From Auanema rhodensis (taxonomy: Eukaryota; Nematoda; Chromadorea; Rhabditida; Rhabditidae), in assembly GCA_964057225.1 (NCBI GenBank), contig OZ059900.1, forward strand, positions 25,373,638 to 25,437,637: a stretch of 64,000 nucleotides of DNA, written 5' to 3'. Each line of letters begins with the position of its first letter. Position 1 is the first letter of the stretch. Positions 40,264 to 51,150 of this stretch are shown here, piece after piece. The notes beneath the pieces were generated by a model, which saw only the letters and a list, made by a program, of their open reading frames with translations, made no database searches and was not told where the DNA came from. A program made the position numbers and the translations under genes.

Positions 40264-40306
40264 TTCAGCATGTAAAATGCTTCATTTTAGTATGTAACAC
40301 GCTGAA
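40264..40306 (+). other. Imperfect inverted repeat TTCAGC...GCTGAA with nested AGCAT/ATGCT (reference copy)
   Basis: Unit positions 259-264 (ttcagc) and 296-301 (gctgaa) pair perfectly, and the next four bases inward pair with one mismatch, giving 9 of 10 paired. Nested inside the left arm, agcat and atgct (positions 262-276) form a second 5-bp dyad around gtaaa. The outer arms survive in most subtypes. The cacactg variants near 15343, 16369, 20131, 24235 and 25261 weaken the right arm. Dyads are common in centromeric satellites in general; function here is not shown. Confidence 0.6.
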
Positions 40307-40339
40307 ATTCGTTGCATTTGACGACTCATATGAACAAAA

Positions 40340-40345
40340 ATCGAT
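40340..40345 (+). other. ATCGAT site, once per monomer (reference copy)
   Basis: The palindrome ATCGAT occurs at unit positions 335-340 and is kept in every junction variant I read (gatttaatc, gattttatc, gatgtaatc, gatttattc), because those changes fall just after it. It is a convenient phase marker for the array. Confidence 0.75.
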
Positions 40346-40473
40346 TTAATCAATATTAGCCATAAGGGGCGTGCCCTCAGAATATGCTAATTTCCTTAAT
40401 TTTCTAACCCCTGTTTTTTTGTCGTGAAAGTGGAACTAGACGTTGTACGAACAATTTTGAGCTAGGTTTCATT

Positions 40474-43400
40474 TACATTGCATGAGTTTGAACACATGAA
40501 ATCGTAAGTCAAAACCTTGTTTACTGCGAAATTTCCAAAAACTGGTTTTCCAGCATAATACAATATTTCTCATGGGAAATACTGTGTTTTTGTATTTTTC
40601 TAGTGTTCAGCATGTGAAATGCTTAATTTTAGTATGTAACACGCTGAAATTTGTTGCATTTGACGACTCATATGAACAAAAATCGATTTAATCAATATTA
40701 GCCATAAGGGGCGTGCCCTCAGAATATGCTAATTTCCTTAATTTTCTAACCCCTGTTTTTTTGTCGTGAAAGTGGAACTAGACGTTGTACGAACAATTTT
40801 GAGCTAGGTTTCATTGACATTGCATGAGTTTGAACACATGAAATCGTAAGTCAAAACCTTGTTTACAGCGAAATTTCCAAAAACTGGTTTTCCAGCATAA
40901 TAAAATATTTCTCATGGGAAATACTGTGTTTTTGTATTTTTCTAGTGTTCAGCATGTAAAATGCTTCATTTTAGTATGTAACACGCTGAAATTCGTTGCA
41001 TTTGACGACTCATATGAACAAAAATCGATTTAATCAATATTAGCCATAAGGGGCGTGCCCTCAGAATATGCTAATTTCCTTAATTTTCTAACCCCTGTTT
41101 TTTTGTCGTGAAAGTGGAACTAGACGTTGTACGAACAATTTTGAGCTAGGTTTCATTGACATTGCATGAGTTTGAACACATGAAATCGTAAGTCAAAACC
41201 TTGTTTACAGCGAAATTTCCAAAAACTGGTTTTCCAGCATAATAAAATATTTCTCAAGGGAAAAACTGTGTTTTTATATTTTTCTAGTGTTCAGCATGTG
41301 AAATGCTTAATTTTAGTATGTAACACGCTGAAATTTGTTGCATTTGACGACTCATATGAACAAAAATCGATTTAATCAATATTAGCCATAAGGGGCGTGC
41401 CCTCAGAATATGCTAATTTCCTTAGTTTTCTAACCCCTGTTTTTTTGTCGTGAAAGTGGAACTAGACGTTGTACGAACAATTTTGAGCTAGGTTTCATTG
41501 ACATTGCATGAGTTTGAACACATGAAATCGTAAGTCAAAACCTTGTTTACAGCGAAATTTCCAAAAACTGGTTTTCCAGCATAATAAAATATTTCTCATG
41601 GGAAATACTGTGTTTTTGTATTTTTCTAGTGTTCAGCATGTAAAATGGTTCATTTTAGTATGTAACACGCTGAAATTCGTTGCATTTGACGACTCATATG
41701 AACAAAAATCGATTTAATCAATATTAGCCATAAGGGGCGTGCCCTCAGAATATGCTAATTTCCTTAATTTTCTAACCCCTGTTTTTTTGTCGTGAAAGTG
41801 GAACTAGACGTTTTACGAACAATTTTGAGCTAGGTTTCATTGACATTGCATGAGTTTGAACACATGAAATCGTAAGTCAAAACCTTGTTTACAGCGAAAT
41901 TTCCAAAAACTGGTTTTCCAGCATAATAAAATATTTCTCATGGGAAAAACTGTGTTTTTGTATTTTTCTAGTGTTCAGCATGTAAAATGCTTCATTTTAG
42001 TATGTAACACACTGAAATTTGTTGCATTTGACGACTCATATGAACAAAAATCGATTTAATCAATATTAGCCATAAGGGGCGTGCCCTCAGAATATGCTAA
42101 TTTCCTTAATTTTCTAACCCCTGTTTTTTTGTCGTGAAAGTGGAACTAGACGTTGTACGAACAATTTTGAGCTAGGTTTCATTGACATTGCATCAGTTTG
42201 AACACATGAAATCGTAAGTCAAAACCTTGTTTACAGCGAAATTTCCAAAAACTGGTTTTCCAGCATAATAAAATATTTCTCATTTGAAATACTGTGTTTT
42301 TGTATTTTTCTAGTGTTCAGCATGTAAAATGCTTCATTTTAGTATGTAACACGCTGAAATTCGTTGCATTTGACGACTCATATGAACAAAAATCGATTTA
42401 ATCAATATTAGCCATAAGGGGCGTGCCCTCAGAATATGCTAATTTCCTTAATTTTCTAACCCCTGTTTTTTTGTCGTGAAAGTGGAACTAGACGTTGTAC
42501 GAACAATTTTGAGCTAGGTTTCATTGACATTGCATGAGTTTGAACACATGAAATCGTAAGTCAAAACCTTGTTTACAGCGAAATTTCCAAAAACTGGTTT
42601 TCCAGCATAATAAAATATTTCTCATGGGAAATACTGTGTTTTTGTATTTTTCTAGTGTTCAGCATGTGAAATGCTTAATTTTAGTATGTAACACGCTGAA
42701 ATTTGTTGCATTTGACGACTCATATGAACAAAAATCGATTTAATCAATATTAGCCATAAGGGGCGTGCCCTCAGAATATGCTAATTTCCTTAATTTTCTA
42801 ACCCCTGTTTTTTGTCGTGAGAGTGGAACTAGACGTTGTACGAACAATTTTGAGCTAGGTTTCATTGACATTGCATGAGTTTGAACACATGAAATCGTAA
42901 GTCAAAACCTTGTTTACAGCGAAATTTCCAAAAACTGGTTTTCCAGCATAATAAAATATTTCTCATGGGAAATACTGTGTTTTTGTATTTTTCTAGTGTT
43001 CAGCATGTAAAATGCTTCATTTTAGTATGTAACACGCTGAAATTCGTTGCATTTGACGACTCATATGAACAAAAATCGATTTAATCAATATTAGCCATAA
43101 GGGGCGTGCCCTCAGAATATGCTAATTTCCTTAATTTTCTAACCCCTGTTTTTTTGTCGTGAAAGTGGAACTAGACGTTGTACGAACAATTTTGAGCTAG
43201 GTTTCATTGACATTGCATGAGTTTGAACACATGAAATCGTAAGTCAAAACCTTGTTTACAGCGAAATTTCCAAAAACTGGTTTTCCAGCATAATAAAATA
43301 TTTCTCAAGGGAAAAACTGTGTTTTTATATTTTTCTAGTGTTCAGCATGTGAAATGCTTAATTTTAGTATGTAACACGCTGAAATTTGTTGCATTTGACG

Positions 43401-44587
43401 ACTCATATGAACAAAAATCGATTTAATCAATATTAGCCATAAGGGGCGTGCCCTCAGAATATGCTAATTTCCTTAGTTTTCTAACCCCTGTTTTTTTGTC
43501 GTGAAAGTGGAACTAGACGTTGTACGAACAATTTTGAGCTAGGTTTCATTGACATTGCATGAGTTTGAACACATGAAATCGTAAGTCAAAACCTTGTTTA
43601 CTGCGAAATTTCCAAAAACTGGTTTTCCAGCATAATACAATATTTCTCATGGGAAATACTGTGTTTTTGTATTTTTCTAGTGTTCAGCATGTGAAATGCT
43701 TAATTTTAGTATGTAACACGCTGAAATTTGTTGCATTTGACGACTCATATGAACAAAAATCGATTTAATCAATATTAGCCATAAGGGGCGTGCCCTCAGA
43801 ATATGCTAATTTCCTTAATTTTCTAACCCCTGTTTTTTTGTCGTGAAAGTGGAACTAGACGTTGTACGAACAATTTTGAGCTAGGTTTCATTGACATTGC
43901 ATGAGTTTGAACACATGAAATCGTAAGTCAAAACCTTGTTTACAGCGAAATTTCCAAAAACTGGTTTTCCAGCATAATAAAATATTTCTCATGGGAAATA
44001 CTGTGTTTTTGTATTTTTCTAGTGTTCAGCATGTAAAATGCTTCATTTTAGTATGTAACACGCTGAAATTCGTTGCATTTGACGACTCATATGAACAAAA
44101 ATCGATTTAATCAATATTAGCCATAAGGGGCGTGCCCTCAGAATATGCTAATTTCCTTAATTTTCTAACCCCTGTTTTTTTGTCGTGAAAGTGGAACTAG
44201 ACGTTGTACGAACAATTTTGAGCTAGGTTTCATTGACATTGCATGAGTTTGAACACATGAAATCGTAAGTCAAAACCTTGTTTACAGCGAAATTTCCAAA
44301 AACTGGTTTTCCAGCATAATAAAATATTTCTCAAGGGAAAAACTGTGTTTTTATATTTTTCTAGTGTTCAGCATGTGAAATGCTTAATTTTAGTATGTAA
44401 CACGCTGAAATTTGTTGCATTTGACGACTCATATGAACAAAAATCGATTTAATCAATATTAGCCATAAGGGGCGTGCCCTCAGAATATGCTAATTTCCTT
44501 AGTTTTCTAACCCCTGTTTTTTTGTCGTGAAAGTGGAACTAGACGTTGTACGAACAATTTTGAGCTAGGTTTCATTGACATTGCATG
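40474..44587 (+). repeat. Segmental duplication C, copy 2 (about 12 monomers)
   Basis: Second copy of the 18597-22710 block, at offset +21877. Private changes seen here include aatggttcat near 41647 and gtgagagtgg at 42821, where copy 1 has the consensus. On the left it is preceded by consensus-like monomers (39.3-40.4 kb), unlike copy 1, which is preceded by the aattctgag/ttactgcg unit. On the right it continues into a subtype-a unit, whereas copy 1 runs into the start of block A. Confidence 0.88.
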
Positions 44588-44649
44588 AGTTTGAACACAT
44601 GAAATCGTAAGTCAAAACCTTGTTTACAGCGAAATTTCCAAAAACTGGT

Positions 44650-47600
44650 TTTCCAGCATAATAAAATATTTCTCATGGGAAATACTGTGTTTTTGTATTT
44701 TTCTAGTGTTCAGCATGTAAAATGCTTCATTTTAGTATGTAACACGCTGAAATTCGTTGCATTTGACGACTCATATGAACAAAAATCGATTTAATCAATA
44801 TTAGCCATAAGGGGCGTGCCCTCAGAATATGCTAATTTCCTTAATTTTCTAACCCCTGTTTTTTTGTCGTGAAAGTGGAACTAGACGTTCTACGAACAAT
44901 TTTGAGCTATGTTTCATTGACATTGCATGAGTTTGAACACATGAAATCGTAAGTCAAAACCTTGTTTACAGCGAAATTTCCAAAAACTGGTTTTCCAGCA
45001 TAATAAAATATTTCTCATGGGAAAAACTGTGTTTTTGTATTTTTCTAGTGTTCAGCATGTAAAATGCTTCATTTTAGTATGTAACACACTGAAATTTGTT
45101 GCATTTGACGACTCATATGAACAAAAATCGATTTAATCAATATTAGCCATAAGGGGCGTGCCCTCAGAATATGCTAATTTCCTTAATTTTCTAACCCCTG
45201 TTTTTTTGTCGTGAAAGTGGAACTAGACGTTGTACGAACAATTTTGAGCTAGGTTTCATTGACATTGCATCAGTTTGAACACATGAAATCGTAAGTCAAA
45301 ACCTTGTTTACAGCGAAATTTCCAAAAACTGGTTTTCCAGCATAATAAAATCTTTCTCATTTGAAATACTGTGTTTTTGTATTTTTCTAGTGTTCAGCAT
45401 GTAAAATGCTTCATTTTAGTATGTAACACGCTGAAATTCGTTGCATTTGACGACTCATATGAACAAAAATCGATTTAATCAATATTAGCCATAAGGGGCG
45501 TGCCCTCAGAATATGCTAATTTCCTTAATTTTCTAACCCCTGTTTTTTTGTCGTGAAAGTGGAACTAGACGTTGTACGAACAATTTTGAGCTAGGTTTCA
45601 TTGACATTGCATGAGTTTGAACACATGAAATCGTAAGTCAAAACCTTGTTTACAGCGAAATTTCCAAAAACTGGTTTTCCAGCATAATAAAATATTTCTC
45701 ATGGGAAATACTGTGTTTTTGTATTTTTCTAGTGTTCAGCATGTAAAATGCTTCATTTTAGTATGTAACACGCTGAAATTCGTTGCATTTGACGACTCAT
45801 ATGAACAAAAATCGATTTAATCAATATTAGCCATAAGGGGCGTGCCCTCAGAATATGCTAATTTCCTTAATTTTCTAACCCCTGTTTTTTTGTCGTGAAA
45901 GTGGAACTAGACGTTGTACGAACAATTTTGAGCTAGGTATCATTGACATTGCATGAGTTTGAACACATGAAATCGTAAGTCAAAACCTTGTTTACAGCGA
46001 AATTTCCAAAAACTGGTTTTCCAGCATAATAAAATATTTCTCATGGGAAATACTGTGTTTTTGTATTTTTCTAGTGTTCAGCATGTAAGATGCTTTATTT
46101 TAGTATGTAACACGCTGAAATTCGTTGCATTTGACGACTCATATGAACAAAAATCGATTTAATCAATATTAGCCATAAGGGGCGTGCCCTCAGAATATGC
46201 TAATTTCCTTAGTTTTCTAACCCCTGTTTTTTTGTCGTGAAAGTGGAACTAGACGTTGTACGAACAATTTTGAGCTAGGTTTCATTGACATTGCATGAGT
46301 TTGAACACATGAAATCGTAAGTCAAAACCTTGTTTACAGCGAAATTTCCAAAAACTGGTTTTCCAGCATAATAAAATATTTCTCATGGGAAATACTGTGT
46401 TTTTGTATTTTTCTAGTGTTCAGCATGTAAAATGCTTCATTTTAGTATGTAACACGCTGAAATTCGTTGCATTTGACGACTCATATGAACAAAAATCGAT
46501 TTAATCAATATTAGCCATAAGGGGCGTGCCCTCAGAATATGCTAATTTCCTTAATTTTCTAACCCCTGTTTTTTTGTCGTGAAAGTGGAACTAGACGTTC
46601 TACGAACAATTTTGAGCTAGGTTTCATTGACATTGCATGAGTTTGAACACATGAAATCGTAAGTCAAAACCTTGTTTACAGCGAAATTTCCAAAAACTGG
46701 TTTTCCAGCATAATAAAATATTTCTCATGGGAAATACTGTGTTTTTGTATTTTTCTAGTGTTCAGCATGTAAGATGCTTTATTTTAGTATGTAACACGCT
46801 GAAATTCGTTGCATTTGACGACTCATATGAACAAAAATCGATTTAATCAATATTAGCCATAAGGGGCGTGCCCTCAGAATATGCTAATTTCCTTAATTTT
46901 CTAACCCCTGTTTTTTTGTCGTGAAAGTGGAACTAGACGTTGTACGAACAATTTTGAGCTAGGTTTCATTGACATTGCATGAGTTTGAACACATGAAATC
47001 GTAAGTCAAAACCTTGTTTACAGCGAAATTTCCAAAAACTGGTTTTCCAGCATAATAAAATATTTCTCATGGGAAATACTGTGTTTTTGTATTTTCCTAG
47101 TGTTCAGCATGTAAAATGTTTCATTTTAGTATGTAACACGCTGAAATTCGTTGCATTTGACGACTCATATGAACAAAAATCGATTTAATCAATATTAGCC
47201 ATAAGGGGCGTGCCCTCAGAATATGCTAATTTCCTTAATTTTCTAACCCCTGTTTTTTTGTCGTGAAAGTGGAACTAGACGTTGTACGAACAATTTTGAG
47301 CTAGGTATCATTGACATTGCATGAGTTTGAACACATGAAATCGTAAGTCAAAACCTTGTTTACAGCGAAATTTCCAAAAACTGGTTTTCCAGCATAATAA
47401 AATATTTCTCATGGGAAATACTGTGTTTTTGTATTTTTCTAGTGTTCAGCATGTAAGATGCTTTATTTTAGTATGTAACACGCTGAAATTCGTTGCATTT
47501 GACGACTCATATGAACAAAAATCGATTTAATCAATATTAGCCATAAGGGGCGTGCCCTCAGAATATGCTAATTTCCTTAATTTTCTAACCCCTGTTTTTT

Positions 47601-48072
47601 TGTCGTGAAAGTGGAACTAGACGTTGTACGAACAATTTTGAGCTAGGTTTCATTGACATTGCATCAGTTTGAACACATGAAATCGTAAGTCAAAACCTTG
47701 TTTACAGCGAAATTTCCAAAAACTGGTTTTCCAGCATAATAAAATATTTCTCATGGGAAATACTGTGTTTTTGTATTTTTCTAGTGTTCAGCATGTGAAA
47801 TGCTTCATTTTAGTATGTAACACGCTGAAATTCGTTGCATTTGACGACTCATATGAACAAAAATCGATTTAATCAATATTAGCCATAAGGGGCGTGCCCT
47901 CAGAATATGCCAATTTCCTTAATTTTCTAACCCCTGTTTTTTTGTCGTGAAAGTGGAACTAGACGTTGTACGAACAATTTTGAGCTAGGTTTCATTGACA
48001 TTGCATCAGTTTGAACACATGAAATCGTAAGTCAAAACCTTGTTTACAGCGAAATTTCCAAAAACTGGTTTT
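44650..48072 (+). repeat. Mixed satellite zone with a 4-mer period
   Basis: The marker ggtatcattg occurs at 45933 and 47301 (1368 bp, four monomers). Both are followed by a gtaagatgctttat unit; a third gtaagatgcttt lies near 46770. Intermediate units carry cgttctacg, ccttagtttt and aatgtttcat, markers seen scattered in blocks A and C. One unit near 45351 has atctttctcatttg, a combination found elsewhere only near 50140. The zone reads as a patchwork of pieces from neighbouring domains. Confidence 0.7.
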
Positions 48073-51000
48073 GCAGCATAATAAAATATTTCTCATGGGA
48101 AATACTGTGTTTTTGTACTTTTCTAGTGTTCAGCATGTGAAATGCTTCATTTTAGTATGTAACACGCTGAAATTCGTTGCATTTGACGACTCATATGAAC
48201 AAAAATCGATTTAATCAATATTAGCCATAAGGGGCGTGCCCTCAGAATATGCCAATTTCCTTAATTTTCTAACCCCTGTTTTTTTGTCGTGAAAGTGGAA
48301 CTAGACGTTGTACGAACAATTTTGAGCTAGGTTTCATTGACATTGCATGAGTTTGAACACATGAAATCGTAAGTCAAAACCTTGTTTACAGCGAAATTTC
48401 CAAAAACTGGTTTTCCAGCATAATAAAATATTTCTCATGGGAAATACTGTGTTTTTGTATTTTTCTAGTGTTCAGCATGTAAAATGCTTCATTTTAGTAT
48501 GTAACACGCTGAAATTCGTTGCATTTGACGACTCATATGAACAAAAATCGATTTAATCAATATTAGCCATAAGGGGCGTGCCCTCAGAATATGCTAATTT
48601 CCTTAATTTTCTAACCCCTGTTTTTTTGTCGTGAAAGTGGAACTAGACGTTGTACGAACAATTTTGAACTAGGTTTCATTGACATTGCATGAGTTTGAAC
48701 ACATGAAATCGTAAGTCAAAACCTTGTTTACAGCGAAATTTCCAAAAACTGGTTTTCCAGCATAATAAAATATTTCTCATGGGAAATACTGTGTTTTTGT
48801 ATTTTTCTAGTGTTCAGCATGTAAAATGCTTCATTTTAGTATGTAACACGCTGAAATTCGTTGCATTTGACGACTCATATGAACAAAAATCGATGTAATC
48901 AATATTAGCCATAAGGGGCGTGCCCTCAGAATATGCTAATTTCCTTAATTTTCTAACCCCTGTTTTTTTGTCGTGAAAGTGGAACTAGACGTTGTACGAA
49001 CAATTTTGAGCTAGGTTTCATTGACATTGCATCAGTTTGAACACATGAAATCGTAAGTCAAAACCTTGTTTACAGCGAAATTTCCAAAAACTGGTTTTGC
49101 AGCATAATAAAATATTTCTCATGGGAAATACTGTGTTTTTGTACTTTTCTAGTGTTCAGCATGTGAAATGCTTCATTTTAGTATGTAACACGCTGAAATT
49201 CGTTGCATTTGACGACTCATATGAACAAAAATCGATTTAATCAATATTAGCCATAAGGGGCGTGCCCTCAGAATATGCCAATTTCCTTAATTTTCTAACC
49301 CCTGTTTTTTTGTCGTGAAAGTGGAACTAGACGTTGTACGAACAATTTTGAGCTAGGTTTCATTGACATTGCATGAGTTTGAACACATGAAATCGTAAGT
49401 CAAAACCTTGTTTACAGCGAAATTTCCAAAAACTGGTTTTCCAGCATAATAAAATATTTCTCATGGGAAATACTGTGTTTTTGTATTTTTCTAGTGTTCA
49501 GCATGTAAAATGCTTCATTTTAGTATGTAACACGCTGAAATTCGTTGCATTTGACGACTCATATGAACAAAAATCGATTTAATCAATATTAGCCATAAGG
49601 GGCGTGCCCTCAGAATATGCTAATTTCCTTAATTTTCTAACCCCTGTTTTTTTGTCGTGAAAGTGGAACTAGACGTTGTACGAACAATTTTGAGCTAGGT
49701 TTCATTGACATTGCATGAGTTTGAACACATGAAATCGTAAGTCAAAACCTTGTTTACAGCGAAATTTCCAAAAACTGGTTTTCCAGCATAATAAAATATT
49801 TCTCATGGGAAATACTGTGTTTTTGTATTTTTCTAGTGTTCAGCATGTAAGATGCTTTATTTTAGTATGTAACACGCTGAAATTCGTTGCATTTGACGAC
49901 TCATATGAACAAAAATCGATGTAATCAATATTAGCCATAAGGGGCGTGCCCTCAGAATATGCTAATTTCCTTAATTTTCTAACCCCTGTTTTTTTGTCGT
50001 GAAAGTGGAACTAGACGTTGTACGAACAATTTTGAGCTAGGTTTCATTGACATTGCATCAGTTTGAACACATGAAATCGTAAGTCAAAACCTTGTTTACA
50101 GCGAAATTTCCAAAAACTGGTTTTCCAGCATAATAAAATCTTTCTCATTTGAAATACTGTGTTTTTGTATTTTTCTAGTGTTCAGCATGTGAAATGCTTC
50201 ATTTTAGTATGTAACACGCTGAAATTCGTTGCATTTGACGACTCATATGAACAAAAATCGATTTAATCAATATTAGCCATAAGGGGCGTGCCCTCAGAAT
50301 ATGCCAATTTCCTTAATTTTCTAACCCCTGTTTTTTTGTCGTGAAAGTGGAACTAGACGTTGTACGAACAATTTTGAGCTAGGTTTCATTGACATTGCAT
50401 GAGTTTGAACACATGAAATCGTAAGTCAAAACCTTGTTTACAGCGAAATTTCCAAAAACTGGTTTTCCAGCATAATAAAATATTTCTCATGGGAAATACT
50501 GTGTTTTTGTATTTTTCTAGTGTTCAGCATGTAAAATGCTTCATTTTAGTATGTAACACGCTGAAATTCGTTGCATTTGACGACTCATATGAACAAAAAT
50601 CGATTTAATCAATATTAGCCATAAGGGGCGTGCCCTCAGAATATGCTAATTTCCTTAATTTTCTAACCCCTGTTTTTTTGTCGTGAAAGTGGAACTAGAC
50701 GTTGTACGAACAATTTTGAGCTAGGTTTCATTGACATTGCATGAGTTTGAACACATGAAATCGTAAGTCAAAACCTTGTTTACAGCGAAATTTCCAAAAA
50801 CTGGTTTTCCAGCATAATAAAATATTTCTCATGGGAAATACTGTGTTTTTGTATTTTTCTAGTGTTCAGCATGTAAAATGCTTCATTTTAGTATGTAACA
50901 CGCTGAAATTCGTTGCATTTGACGACTCATATGAACAAAAATCGATGTAATCAATATTAGCCATAAGGGGCGTGCCCTCAGAATATGCTAATTTCCTTAA

Positions 51001-51150
51001 TTTTCTAACCCCTGTTTTTTTGTCGTGAAAGTGGAACTAGACGTTGTACGAACAATTTTGAGCTAGGTTTCATTGACATTGCATCAGTTTGAACACATGA
51101 AATCGTAAGTCAAAACCTTGTTTACAGCGAAATTTCCAAAAACTGGTTTT
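48073..51150 (+). repeat. Strict 3-monomer higher-order repeat (three units of 1026 bp)
   Basis: Corresponding points fall at 48073, 49099, 50125 and 51151, each exactly 1026 bp apart. The cgatgtaatc marker falls at 48891, 49917 and 50943, again 1026 bp apart. Each unit has one monomer with gtgaaatgcttcat, a following unit with gccaattt, and a third that ends in cgatgtaatc. Units 1 and 2 carry ttttgcag and gtacttttc. Unit 3 (50125) instead has ttttccag and atctttctcatttg, replaced over its left part. The gcag version resumes at 51151 as the left end of block B, and a single related monomer sits at 22776 at the left end of block A. Confidence 0.85.

Larger units (their letters stand above)
40006..40347 (+). 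repeat. Reference monomer, consensus-like subtype 'a' (342 bp)
   Basis: This copy carries the majority base at nearly every variable site and serves as the coordinate reference for motifs in this annotation. Order along the unit: a GC-rich patch (18-30), an A+T-rich stretch, a T7 run (67-73), a conserved mid-section (about 80-200), a small CTGG/CCAG dyad (195-206), a variable A+T-rich section (about 220-300) containing an imperfect inverted repeat (259-301), and an ATCGAT site (335-340) just before the next unit. It contains 10 CpG dinucleotides. Subtype 'a' is diagnosed by catgggaaatactg near position 225-237, gtaaaatgcttcat near 267-280, and ttcgttg at 303-309. It is the commonest subtype from about 11 kb onward. 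Confidence 0.9.
38015..40473 (+). repeat. Cassette end and consensus-like monomers between block A and C copy 2
   Basis: The last cgatgta cassettes of the A side end here and are followed by near-consensus subtype-a monomers. A few private substitutions mark individual copies: aatgcctcat near 39597, caacattag near 39669, and tataatgctt near 39932. None of these is shared with another place I could find, so these units have not been re-amplified recently. No other kind of sequence is present. Confidence 0.7.
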
